Below are positions 10,021-19,989 of a stretch of 47,000 nt of DNA, piece after piece. The notes under the pieces were generated by a model. That model worked only from the letters and a program-made list of their open reading frames with translations, searched no databases and was not told where the DNA came from. Each line of letters opens with the position of its first letter. The stretch's first letter is position 1. Origin of the DNA: Prorocentrum cordatum (lineage: Eukaryota > Sar > Dinophyceae > Prorocentrales > Prorocentraceae); NCBI GenBank assembly GCA_963575745.1, contig CAUYUJ010007191.1, positions 219,001 through 266,000 of the forward strand. Reading direction: 5' to 3'. A program made the position numbers and the translations under genes.

Positions 10021-10275
10021 ATCATCCTCCTTCCTCCTCCTCCTGCCTTCACCACCTCTTCCTCCTCCTCCTCACGTCCTCTCCTCCTCCTCCCGCCTCC
10101 TCCTTCTCCTCCTCCTCCTTCTCTTCCTTTTACTCCTTCCCCCTCCTCGCGTTCTCTCCTCCTCTCCTCCTCCGCCTCCTCCTGCTCCTCCAACTCTCTC
10201 CTCCTCGCCTCCTCCTCCTCCTCCTCCTCCTCCTCCTCCTCCTCCTCCTCCTCCTCCTCCTCCTCCTCCTCCTTT
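9930..10275 (+). repeat. (TCC)n homopyrimidine microsatellite
   Basis: Starts degenerate (CTCCTCCCCCTGCC-type words) and becomes pure CTC at 10,200-10,270. Confidence 0.95.
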
Positions 10276-10300
10276 CCTGCTCCATCCCCCAAACTTATTT

Positions 10301-10328
10301 AATCGCTTCGCTCATTCCGCCGGCCCAT
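10301..10328 (+). repeat. Conserved flank box, copy 1
   Basis: AATCGCTTCGCTCATTCCGC continuing into CGGCCC is identical over 26 bp to 14,848-14,873. In both places it lies 5' of a 10/11-bp array. Confidence 0.85.
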
Positions 10329-10645
10329 AATGTCGCACCGTGGTCACCTGTCCGAGTGGTCGTTTGCAGTGTGGAGCTGCGGCGTCGGGAGCTGTGTAGT
10401 CGTCGATAAAATTGTTGTTGTTTGTTTCATGGGGCTTCTAGGTGTTTGCAGTTTTTTGACGGCTTTGGTGCCATCGTGGGGGCTTGTTACCCGTGGTATC
10501 CTGCTGTGGGGCCGTTCGAGCCGGGGGAAGAGACATCTTATGCGATAGGGGAACCCTCGTGTCGGAGGGTGGCGGGCTTTGAATGCTAACATTGGCTCTG
10601 TTATCGTCCTGATGTCCTCTGGCGTTGCGGACACGGGGGAGCGAT
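10329..10645. other. No gene recognised
   Basis: T/G-rich sequence between the conserved box and the GGA blocks. It corresponds in position to 14,876-15,030 but with little clear similarity. Confidence 0.4.
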
Positions 10646-11000
10646 GAGAAGCGATGAGGGGCGCCTTTGCCGTCGGATGCCGTCCATTTTGCATTGGGGG
10701 TGGAGGAGGAGGAGGAGGAGGAGGAGGAGGAAGAGGAGGAGAAGGAGGACAGGAGGACAGGAGGAGGAGGAGGAAGAGGAGGAGGAGGAGGAGGAGGAGG
10801 AGGAGGAGGAGGAGGAAGAGGAGGACGAGAAAGAGGAGGAGGAAAATTAGGAGGGAGGAGGGGATGAGGAGCGATGAGGGGCGCCTTTGTCGTCGTATGT
10901 CGTCCATTCTGAATGGGGGGAGGAGGAGGAGGAGGAGGAGGGAGGAGGAGGAGGAGGAGGAGGAGGACGACGACGAGGAGGAGGAGGAAGAGGAGGAGGA
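10646..11000 (+). repeat. 220-bp tandem duplication containing (GGA)n
   Basis: GCGATGAGGGGCGCCTTTG occurs at 10,651 and 10,871, each followed by GTCGTCCATT-like sequence and a (GGA)n tract (10,695-10,850 and 10,918-11,005). Confidence 0.85.
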
Positions 11001-11124
11001 CGAGGAGCCGCCCGCCGCCGCCGCCCGCCGGCGTCGTCGTCGTCGTCGTGGAGGGTCGAGGCTCGAGGCTGGAGGCCGAACGCGGGGGAGGAGGACCACC
11101 CCGACCCGCGTTTCCCAAGTCGCG

Positions 11125-12140
11125 TCTGGCTGGAATCTTGGAGGCGTCCTGGGGGTCTCCTGAGGGTTTTTTGGAGGCCTCCAGAGGGCCTTTTGGAGGC
11201 CTCTTGAGGCCTCTTGAGGGCCTCTTGGGGGCCTCTTGGGGCCTTTGGGGGCGTCTTGGGGCCTCCCGGGGGCCTCTAAGGGCCGAGAGCTCGAAATTCT
11301 GTTTCGTGAACCCCCTCTTGGGGCGTTCTTGAGCTGTTCTTGGGGCCCTCTTGGGCCGTCTTGGAGGCCTCTTGGGCCGTCTTGGAGCCGTCTTGGGCCA
11401 TCTTGGAGCCCTCTTGGGGGCCTCTTGGGCCCTCTTGGGGCGATCTTGGAGGCCTCTTGAGCCGTTTAGGGGCGTCGGGGAACCGAAAAGGTTAAAACGC
11501 CCAAATCTGTCCAAAACCAAAGGAAAACACAGTTTTTTGCCTCTTGGGGCCCTCTTGGGAGTTCTCTTGGAGGCCTCTTGGGGCATCTTGGAGGCTTCTT
11601 GGGCCATCTTGGAGACGTCTTGGGCCGTCTGGAGGCCATCTTGGGCGTCGTGGAGCGATATTCGGGCGTCTCGGACCTCTCTTGGACCGTATTGGGGGTT
11701 CTTGGGGCCCTCTTGGGCCGTCTTGGAGGCCTCTGGGGCCGTCTTGGAGCCGTCTTGGGCCGTCTTGGGGCCCTTTTGAGGGCCTCTTGAGCCCTCTTGG
11801 GGCCGTCTTGGAGGCCTCTTGAGCCGTTTAGGGGCGTCGGGGAACCGAAAAGGTTAAAACGCCCAAATCTGTCCAAAACCTAAAACAAAACATTGATTTT
11901 TGCCTCTTGGGGCCCTCTTGGGAGTGCTCCTGGAGGCATCTTGGGGCATCTTGGAGGCTTGTTGGGTCATCTTGGAGACGTCTTGGGCCGTCTGGAGGCC
12001 ATCTTGGGCGCCGTGGAGCGATCTTCGGGCGTCTCGGACATCTCTTGGAGTGTGTTGGGGGCCTCTTGGGGCCCTCTTGGGGCGATCCTGGAGGATCTGG
12101 GGGAGTGTCCCGGGCGTGTCTCGGGCGTGTCCCGGGCTCC
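11125..12140 (+). repeat. Degenerate 10/11-bp array (TCTTGG type), array 1
   Basis: TCTTGG recurs about every 10.5 bp; from 11,350 the steps are 10, 11, 10, 11, 10, 11, 11, 10, 11, 11. Two sub-blocks are separated by spacers at 11,478-11,540 and 11,837-11,900, both with GGGAACCGAAAAGGTTAAAA and CCCAAATCTGTCCAAAACC. A 21-bp dimer equals 7 codons, so long open frames of 7-residue repeats (GRLGGLL, GASWAVL, PRRPKRP types) appear on both strands. I regard them as repeat artefacts. Confidence 0.9.
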
Positions 12141-12146
12141 TCTCGG

Positions 12147-12261
12147 GGTACTTTTGATCCAGGGACCCCCAGGGGCCGCCCCGCGCGCGCGAACCAGAAA
12201 TACTGTTTACCAGTTACCGGAGATCTTAGCACGCCTCTGGCCCGTTGGGCCGGCGAATTTC
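12147..12261 (+). repeat. Array 3'-flank module, copy 1
   Basis: Shares GGTACTTTT, GGGACCCCCAGGGGCCGCC, CAGTTACCGGAGATCTTAGC and CCCGTTGGGCCGGCGAATTT with 15,713-15,836. Both copies follow an array and precede pyrimidine-rich CTC sequence. Confidence 0.88.
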
Positions 12262-13134
12262 GTCATCTTTCCTCCTCCACCTCCTCCTCCTCAATCTTCA
12301 CCTTCCTCCTACTCTCTTCTCCTGGTCTCTACTACACCTTCCTCCTCCATCCCCCGTCCTCGAGCAGAGGAAACGCGCAATAGGTGTCCCGACCGCGCTC
12401 GTCCTCCTCGCCCCCATCCTGCTGCTCCTCCTTCCGCGAGGACCCCGCGAAGCATGCTCCCTCCTGCCTAATGACCCTCGCCTCCCGTCGCCGTCCTCGT
12501 CCCAGGGGTGTGCTCAGGCGTGCTCGCCCCCGCGCAGGGAGCAATGTGAAGTCCGCCGCACTGCCGGTCTCCTCCTCCCTGTCACACTCCTCTTCCGCCT
12601 CCTCCCTCTTCCTCTCCGTCCTCTTCCGTCCCCCCCTCTCCAACCTCCCGCATCCCTTACGGCATCTTCCTCCCGTCACCGTCCTGTGTCTCACTCTCCC
12701 CCGTCGTCTCTTGAGCGGCGAAGGGTGTTCCACCCACCCACCCCGAGAAAGCGAACGCAGATGGGTTCAAGGTCGATCGAAGTGCTTGAGACACACGCTG
12801 AAAGCGGCCGACTTGGACTAGTGGCGAAGGCACCCAGCGAAGCGAGGAAACCACAGCGACAGCGGAGCGGCCAAGCCACGGCGGACGAAGGCGCGCGGAG
12901 GCGAAGCCACCGCGAGAGCACGTGTGCACATGCAGCGTAATTTGACCGCGCCAACGGGAAACGGATGAATCACAAACCTGTGCCAAACAATGCATCGAAT
13001 GGACAATACGATTTATAATTGCTTACTACAGATCTTGACCAACATTCTTACCACAGCTCTTCCTTCTATGCTCCCTTTGTTCCTTCCAATTTCTTGCTCG
13101 CTTTCGGGCGCGACAGGGGGGACAGGAGGCAGGA
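12262..13134. other. No gene recognised
   Basis: Pyrimidine-rich at first (CTCCTCC), then mixed sequence. Open frames up to about 230 codons lack recognisable domains and are rich in S, P and R. Confidence 0.4.
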
Positions 13135-13272
13135 GGGGGGCAGGAGGGGGAGGAGGAGGAGGAGGAGGGGGGGAGGAGGAGGAGGAGGAGGAGGAGGCGC
13201 GGAGGAGGAGGAGGCAGGAGGAGGAGGAGGAGCTGGAGGAGGAGGAGGTGGAGGAGGAGGAGGAGGAGGAGG
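13135..13272 (+). repeat. (GAG)n homopurine microsatellite
   Basis: GGA triplets with GGGGG and GCAGG variants. Confidence 0.95.
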
Positions 13273-13495
13273 CGACTGCCTTCGCGCGCGGAGGCGGGCG
13301 GAAGCCGCCCGCTGCTCCGCCCGTGGAGGCCGCGGCCGCCCTGCTCCCGAGGGGCCTCTCCGCCCGCGGGAGGGCCGCGAGGCCGGGCCCTCGACGCCCC
13401 CCGAGAGGGCCACGAGGCCCCCCTCTTTCGGGAGGCGCCCCCTAAAGGGGGCCGACGGGGGCGCGCGGGCGCGGCGAGAGAGAGAGCGAGAGCGA

Positions 13496-13637
13496 CCAGC
13501 CGTAACTGGGGGAGCCGTGGTCCTTACCCCCCATGGGGGAAACCATCGCGTCGACGATCTCCCGAGAGGGGGGTGTCGGAATCGATGGGCCCCCCAGGGG
13601 GGGTGAGGGCCACAGCTCCCCCGGTTGTGGCTGGCCT
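13496..13637. repeat. Imperfect palindrome with arms of about 60 bp
   Basis: The left arm (CCAGCCGTAACTGGGGGAGC, then GTGG, TACCCCCC, CCATCG) matches the reverse complement of the right arm ending CCGGTTGTGGCTGG. The non-paired centre of about 20 bp includes CTCCCGAGAGG. Arms differ at scattered single bases. Confidence 0.75.
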
Positions 13638-13694
13638 GCGAGAGGCAGGAGGGCAGGCCTGGCGGTGAGGCCCAGGGCGTCGGAGGCCTCGGCT

Positions 13695-13740
13695 GCGGGC
13701 GGGCGCCGCGGCGGGCGGGCGCCGCGGCGGGCGGGCGCCC
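13695..13740 (+). repeat. 16-bp GC-only tandem repeat, 2.9 copies
   Basis: Unit GCGGGCGGGCGCCGCG at 13,695, 13,711 and 13,727 (last truncated). Confidence 0.93.
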
Positions 13741-13825
13741 CCTGTGCATCCCCCCCCTCCCCCCCCCCTGCGGCCGCCGGGCCTCTGCCCCGGCAGGCGT
13801 GGGGGCCGGCAGGGCCCCCCGCCCG

Positions 13826-14047
13826 GAGGAGGAGGAGGAGGAGGAGGAAGAGGAGGACGAGGAGGAGAAGGAGGAGGAGGAAAGGAGGAGGAGGAGGAGG
13901 AGGAGGAGGAGGAGGAGGAGGAGGAGGAAAGGAGTTTGACGCCTCGAGCGTTCGCTCCCGCGGCTTGCCTCAGAAAGGAGGAAAGGAGGAGGAGGATGAG
14001 GAGGAGGAGGAGGAGGAGGAGGAGGAGGAGGAGGAGGAGGAGGAGGA
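13826..14047 (+). repeat. (GAG)n homopurine microsatellite, interrupted
   Basis: Two GGA tracts separated by about 50 bp of unique sequence at 13,929-13,979. Confidence 0.95.
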
Positions 14048-14284
14048 CCCCCCCCCCCCGTGCTGGTCCCCCCCCTCTTCGCCGCCCGTCGGCCTGCGTC
14101 CGTCTCCTCTCGGTGCCAGTGCCGCCCCTGCTGCGCCCCCTCCCTGTCCTCCTCGTCCCGCTCCTCTTGCTCCTCCCCTTGTCCGCTGCTCGCTCGCCCT
14201 TCTTTGACTGCGCGGTTAGGAGGGCTCGTCTTGGTGCTACTAGTGAGTTCCTGGGCCGCACCAGCATTGGCATGCCGCTTCTAA

Positions 14285-14680
14285 AGTTTCATGCGTTTCC
14301 TCATCGTTATTTTGCGACCTTCTAATTCGCATGTTATTCTATTCTACGGCTACGACGACTAGTATTAATAACCATGGTGAGTAGTCGTAGTATTATATAA
14401 ATGCAGAATACTATACATATTAATACTACGAATGCTACCCGTCGTATTCGTATCCCTTTTTATGATTATGGTTACGCTTCGTATTGGTATTGACGTTCGT
14501 GTTCTTACTTCTAGTACTACGACGACTACGATTGACCTTATCATGAGTATTCGCCGTCCTAATGTAATTCGACTTGATACAAGTATTTTTTGTTACCGTT
14601 ACCAATATTGTTGATAATACTATCATTGGTAGTATACCAAATATTATTGGAAGTGATCGTATCAGTGTTCTCGCTGTTAC
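14285..14680. other. AT-rich island of degenerate TAC/CGT-type triplets
   Basis: Strikingly A/T-rich against GC-rich surroundings, full of short words such as TACGAC, GTATT and TAATAC, including a small stem ACTATCATTGGTAGTAT near 14,617. No gene recognised. Confidence 0.6.
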
Positions 14681-14847
14681 TCCTCCCCCTGCTTCTCCCG
14701 GTCCTCGTCCTCTTCCTCTTTCGCCGCCTCCTCCTCCGCCTCCCCTCCCGCCCCCTCTTTTTGTTGTTCTTCCTCCTCCTTGTCAGCTCCCCGTTCCTTC
14801 CCCCCCTCGGCGCGCCGACGCTGGCGGGCCGTGGGTGCCTCTTATTG

Positions 14848-14875
14848 AATCGCTTCGCTCATTCCGCCGGCCCGT
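14848..14875 (+). repeat. Conserved flank box, copy 2
   Basis: The same 26-bp box as at 10,301-10,326, again preceded by TTAT and followed by a 10/11-bp array. Confidence 0.85.
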
Positions 14876-15034
14876 GATATGGCATCGCTGGTTTTTGTCT
14901 GTGTGTTCGTTGCCCATGTTGCGCTCTTGGGGGCGGGTGTCGTTCGGACGCGTTGCGTGGGGAGTTTTGATGGTGAAGCAGTTCCCTGGGGGTCGTCTCT
15001 CGATGGGGCGAAATAGAGTCGTCGTCAAGATGCT

Positions 15035-15640
15035 TCTTTGGGGGGCCTCTTGGGGTCTGTTGAGAGGCCGTTCGGGGGCGCCTGGGAGACATGTTTGAAG
15101 CCTTCTGGGGCTTCTTTTGGGCCTCCTGGGAGTCTCCTGGGGCCTCTTGGCGACATCTTGGGGCCTCTTGGAGGCCTCTTGGGGCCTCTTTGGGACCTCC
15201 TCTCGGTATCCCTCCTGAGTCCCTCTTGGGCCCGTCTTGGGGCCTCTTGGTCCGTCTTGGGCGGCACTTGGGCCGTCTTGAGGGCTCTCTTGGGTCGTTT
15301 CGGCGCCGTCTTGGGAGCTTCGTGGGCCGTCTTGGAGCGGTCTTGGGGGCCTCTTGGGCCGTCTTGGAGCGTCCGGAAGCCGAAAAAGCCAGAACACAAA
15401 AAACATCGAAAAAACCAATGAAAATCAACGATTTTGGCCTCTTGGGGCTCTCTTCGGAGGCCTCTTGGAAGGCTCTTGGGGCGTCTTGGAGGCCTCTTGG
15501 GCTGTCTTGGGGGCCTTTTGGGCCGTCTTGGGGTCATCTTCGGCGTCTTCGAGCGCTCTTTGGGCGTCTCGGGGGCCTCTTGGGCAGTCTTGGGGGCCTC
15601 TTGGGGCACTCTGAGCGCGCTCTGGGGAGCCCGAGAGGCC
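15035..15640 (+). repeat. Degenerate 10/11-bp array (TCTTGG type), array 2
   Basis: Same unit type and strand as array 1, with a spacer at 15,371-15,436 (GGAAGCCGAAAAAGCCAGAA, then CCAATGAAAATCAACGATTTT). Confidence 0.9.
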
Positions 15641-15674
15641 GCACCCAGAAGGAAAACCATCTCTGAGTAGACTT

Positions 15675-15712
15675 GGTCGGGCGGCGGTCGGGCGGCGGTC
15701 GGGCGGCGGTCG
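15675..15712 (+). repeat. 11-bp tandem repeat GGTCGGGCGGC, 3.5 copies
   Basis: Exact units at 15,675, 15,686 and 15,697, then a partial unit, just before the array flank module. Confidence 0.95.
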
Positions 15713-15836
15713 GGGTACTTTTCGCCGGGGGACCCCCAGGGGCCGCCCCGCGCGCGCGAACTAGAAATACTGTTAATACTGTTAACCAGTTACCGGAGAT
15801 CTTAGCACGCCCTGGCCCGTTGGGCCGGCGAATTTC
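15713..15836 (+). repeat. Array 3'-flank module, copy 2
   Basis: As at 12,147-12,261, but with an extra 9 bp where AATACTGTT is duplicated (ATACTGTTAATACTGTTAAC). Confidence 0.88.
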
Positions 15837-16105
15837 CCTTGATCCTCTTCTGGCGACTCCTCCACATCCTGCTCCTCTTCGTACTCCAATTATGTATTCT
15901 CTTCCTCCTCCTCCTCCTCCTCCACTCCCTCCTCCTCCTCTAACCTTCCTCCGCCTTCTGCTGCCCTTACGTATGCGCCGCCGTTTCCCCCTGCCCCTCG
16001 AAACCTCGCAGCCTTGACCCGCGCATGGCCATCCGATGGACAGACTGCGCCACGCGACCAGGAGCCACTCGGCTGGGACAGCGGCGGAGGCAGGTGACGC
16101 GTAGG
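15837..16105. other. Pyrimidine-rich then unique sequence, no gene
   Basis: A short (CTC)n at 15,900-15,950, otherwise unremarkable. Confidence 0.4.
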
Positions 16106-16182
16106 AGGAGGAGGAGGAGGAGGAGGAGGAGGAGGAGGAGGAGGAGGAGGAGGAGGACAAGGAGGAGGAGGAGGAGGAGGAG
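16106..16182 (+). repeat. (GAG)n microsatellite
   Basis: About 77 bp of GAG triplets with one ACAAGG interruption. Confidence 0.95.
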
Positions 16183-16578
16183 GATCCACGGAGGATTCGC
16201 TCGCGGTCGGTGTCGAGGCTGCCGAGGGCGCGGCGGCGAAACCATACGAGGCGCCCATCATCCCAGGCCTGTCCTGGGCAATCAGGGGCCTCAGAGAATC
16301 CGATTGGTGGTGGTGTGCTTACCCTGCCACAAACGATTTAAACGCCCAGCGAAGACCCTAGGATTACCCCCAAAACAAATTGAAAACAACCCGTCCATCG
16401 GTCCCTGGCGTACCTGGCACGCCTCCGACATAGTATTAGTCTCAGCAGGCACACCGTCTGGTGGCTTTCGGCTTGGGCCCTCTGGATCTTTCTTCCGAGC
16501 ACCACGGGGGGCGCGGGGGGGGCGACCACGGGGCCAGGTGGGGGCTGTGGGGGGCCCGTCGGGCCATCCACTCCCCCA
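16183..16578. other. Probable 3' flank of the minus-strand retroelement
   Basis: Downstream of the RNase H region on the minus strand. Contains GGGGGCGCGGGG-type G runs. No poly-A or terminal repeat was identified, so the element's end is not fixed. Confidence 0.35.
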
Positions 16579-16749
16579 CTAAGCGACGGGGGGGCGGGGG
16601 GCGGGACGGCCCTGGGCCCCGCGGGGCCCTGAGCTCTCGGAGGTGTCCTCGAGCCCATGACCGAGGACCCCGACGTGCGCGGCGAATTCCAGAATGTCTG
16701 AAACCAGCCTGTATCTCTGGATGTACGCGGCCCTGTGCCAAGCATCATG

Positions 16750-17240
16750 TTGATTCATATGTGCCCCTCGCTTTGCGTGGGCGTCTGCCAGTATATTCCC
16801 TGTAAACAGTTGTAGCCCCATCTGGGCCCTTTGGGCCCTGGTGGCGCGTGCCTTTACTTTGTGCAGCATGACTCCCCGCGGCCCGATCCCCCCGTTTTCG
16901 GCGACGAGCCTCCAGCAGCGCAGCCAGACCTAGTTGCGGGCTGCGTCCGCGTGGGCGGCCCAGGCGGGCCCTCTCTCGAACCCGTCGGCCACGGCCTTGC
17001 AGTCCGAGAAGATCTTGGCGGGCGGGCAGGCCCGCTCGAGGACCTAGGCGATCGCGACCAGCTTGCTCTTGCAGATCGACTGGTCGCTCTGCGGCCCCTC
17101 GAGCGGGCCGGGCATGGCGCGCTGGAGCTCGCGCGCAGTGTCCAGCTGCACGAAGGCCCAGCCTCCTCGCCGAAGTGCTGGGTACTCCCCGCGCGGCAAG
17201 CTGCCGTCAGTGTTGACGCCCCCATGCTCGAAGCCGACGC
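16750..17240 (-). pseudogene. RNase H domain of the decayed retroelement
   Basis: VNTDGSLPRG (Asp codon near 17,208) followed by RRGGWAFVQLD, then SDCKAVADG near 17,000, then KVKARAT and GNILADAHAKRGAH near 16,780, match the D, acidic and terminal D/H blocks of retroelement RNase H. All lie in one frame interrupted by two TAG codons. Upstream in the same frame is a C-x2-C and HR-x3-C pattern (DICKACHEG, HRTFLC), possibly a zinc knuckle. This domain would degrade the RNA strand of the hybrid. Confidence 0.8.
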
Positions 17241-18149
17241 CCATGGCGGGCAGGCCCCACACGTTGAACTCCTTCGCGGGGTCTGAAGCCAGGCCCCGCC
17301 CCCAGAGCGCCTCGGACGCCGCCAGCTGCGCCTCCGTCGCTCCAGGCCATCGCGCAGCGCCGCGGTGGCATATGTGGCGCCCTCCGACTGCACTCCGATG
17401 TTCTTTTCGGGCCGAGCACAAGAATGTCCTGTGGCGGCCCGTCCCCGCGCCCTCGTGGCACGCCTTGCAGATGTCGCCCTGCGCGGCGCCCTTGTCGAAG
17501 AGCCGCTGTTTCGGCCCCGTGCCTCCGCTCCAGAGGCTGCGCGCTCTCGCCCGGCGCTCTAGCGCCCATCGGCCTGTCCGCGGCCTCTCGAGCAGCGCCT
17601 GCACGGGCTCGACGAAGAGGCTGTCGAGGCCATGCTTCTCCCCGTGCTTGTTGGGCCACTCCTGCTTGAGGCCGTGCGGATGCGAGGCTTCAGGCCCCTG
17701 ATCGGCAGCGTCCTCAGGTCCCGGATCTCCTCGCAGATGGTGATGCTATGAGCTGCTTGCGTCATCCAGCCCAACCTCTTGATCGTCGCTACGAAGGCCC
17801 CCGCTGGCCGTCGCACCTGTAGCCATGGGGTCTTGCCACGACCCACTCGATATACCCAATTATTCCAGGCCCCTCGGGGCTGGCGCCGCAGGCCGGGCTG
17901 GCCGTCGACCCCCTGCCACGCCAAGACCCATTTACCAGAGATTTCGCGTTGGCGCGGACGCCTGGGTCGCCGCCCTCGGCGAGGAGCACCAGCGGCGTGG
18001 ATTGTCCCATGGTTTTGCCCCTGAAGGAGGTCACTGCGCTCTGCCGCAGGTGCGCCAGAGTGGGGCTGGCCACGCCCATGACCTGCACCTCGTACATGGC
18101 CGACGGCACCTTGCCCTGCTTGGCGATCGCCTGTGCAGGGCCTCCTGCA

Positions 18150-19120
18150 GGGCGCATGCGCGCGATGCGGTCTCGCCGCGCTGCATCATTGCTGGCCCTC
18201 TTGCTGAAGGCGCTGACTCGTCGCCTCCTGCCCGCTGCGGCGGCGACGCCAAAGTGGTCCGCGTGACGCGCCATCCTGACGCCAAAGTGGCCGCACCCGC
18301 TTGGCGAAGCCGTCCTTCAGGGCGGTGGTCGAGGCCATGGTGGCAGTCTTGCCCTCCACGCTCGCGGAGACCTCCACGTCCAGCTGCTCGAACATGTCGA
18401 TGAGCCACTGCGCCACCTGCGCATGCCAGTACTGAACGAACATCCTCGCGCCCCTCGCAGCGACCGCCAGGTCGTCGAAGAAGAGGCGCATCGATACCCG
18501 CAGGAAGTCTGCGGCGACACCGCCCACCCCCCCAAAGATGACCATCTTGAGGCAGGGGGGGGCGCGAGGCAGCTGCGCGCCACGATGCCGCGCGCCCAGC
18601 GCCTGCCCTCCACGCGCGCGTTGCGCAGGACAACGCGGCATACCATAGAATAAATGCGCAGCACCATCTTGAGAACCACCCTGTTCAACCCTGAGCGGGC
18701 CCGCGCCTGCCACACCTTCCCGCGCGTGGCGAACTCGAAGCATCTGACCAGGTCGAAGTACGTGACGGCGTACTCCATGCCCTCGGCGACCGTGGGCTCG
18801 CAGAAGAGCGCCTGCTCCCACGCGGCCCTCTCGCTGGACCGCCCACGCGCTGCCCAGTTGCAGGGCCTGCGGCGGGCGCCCTGCCACGGCCTCGCCAGCT
18901 CGGGCATCGGCCCGAGGTTGCGATGACCACCTGCCGCCTTCGCCATCAGGTAATACAAGATGGCGTCCTGCGCCTGCGGCCAAGGCGACCCCGCCTCAAG
19001 CGCATCGAAGACGTTGGCGACTCTCGCAGCACCGCGGATGCCTCCTGCGCTCCAGAGGCGCGGGTGCCATCCTGACTCGCCGAGCCCAGTCTTGGGCGTG
19101 AAGCGGCCGCAGGCTTCTAC
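18150..19120 (-). pseudogene. Reverse transcriptase domain of the decayed retroelement
   Basis: FTPKTGLGESGWHPR, then YYLMAKAAGGHRNLGPMPEL (template-grip block), then motif A TYFDLVRCFEF (Asp codon about 18,752-18,754), are in one frame. The GIVA-type motif B is split at the C8 run (18,555-18,562). Motif C VSMRLFFDDLAV is in another frame (both Asp codons 18,471-18,476). The catalytic aspartates survive although the frame does not. Confidence 0.85.
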
Positions 19121-19989
19121 CGCCTGCTTCGGGGCGATGGGCGCTGGCCTGCGCTCCGCCCGCTCGAGGGCGGTGGGCGGCTGCGGGCGCGACAGCTCGC
19201 GGCCCCCCTCGCTGTCGTCGGCCGCCTTGCCCGCCCGCGGCTGCCATGGCGCGGGCGCCTTGGTCCACTCGCGCAGAGCACCGGCTCCTTGCGTTCCGTG
19301 TTTGGCCGGCCATTGCCGCCATTGCGTTGCGGCCTCGCGGCGGGCCGCCTTCCAGCGTCGCTTGCTGGCCAAGTCCAGCAGGGTGGCGATGAGGGCGAGG
19401 TAGTGCTGGGCGCAAGTGTCACCCTTGCTGAAGCGCACGACCTTCAGCGTGTGCTCGATGAGCGGCCAGCTGATCATGTCCCATGTGATGTGAGCCTCCT
19501 AGGGCCCCAGGCCCCGCGGCCCGTCGCCCCCGTCCAGCTCGACGCATTCGAGAGACTCGCCCACGTCGGCCTTCTGCCTGCGCGCCTGCGCTGCGAGCAG
19601 CGGGAGGACGATGTCGTGGCTGATGAGGCCGTCTGCCAAGTGCTGGCCTCGCCCCCTGGTGCCTTCATCTCCTCTCTGCTGCCGCGCACTGGCTAGCTCC
19701 TTCAACTGCCTCTGTCGCCGAGCTAGCCACTCGGAGCCTTCGGCCCGCTGCTGCAGCTGCTGCTGCGCGGCCGCTGCGCAAGGCTTGGGCCTGCGTTGCT
19801 GCCACCTGTAGTTCGCCCGCCCGAAATGGCCCTAGCGCTTGCCCAGGTGGTCGCCCGCGAAGCCGTGGTACCTGTTCAAGTGCTTCTCGTAGGCTGCCCC
19901 CAGCTCGCTCCAATAACCGTCGACGTGGCCCTGTCTGTACTCCTTGTTGCTCGCCAGCGGCCTCGGCCAGCCCGCCAGATGCGTCGGGC

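Noticed and set aside
10676-10700. Second spliced-leader relic (GCCGTCCATTTTGCATTG)
   Set aside because: Lacks the GGCTCAAG end and needs a gap; similarity is too weak. The paralogous site at about 10,890 is even less similar.
11236-12232. Repeat proteins of GRLGGLL / PRRPKRP type as candidate genes
   Set aside because: Generated by the 21-bp array period on both strands simultaneously. No start context, domain or conserved frame between homologous arrays.
12245-12940. 231-codon plus-strand open frame
   Set aside because: S/P/R-rich, low-complexity beginning, no recognisable motif, and overlapping frames of similar length on both strands.
16025-16582. Plus-strand open frame over the GAG tract and retroelement 3' flank
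   Set aside because: Poly-Arg core from the microsatellite and no domain. The supported coding signal of the neighbouring retroelement is on the minus strand.
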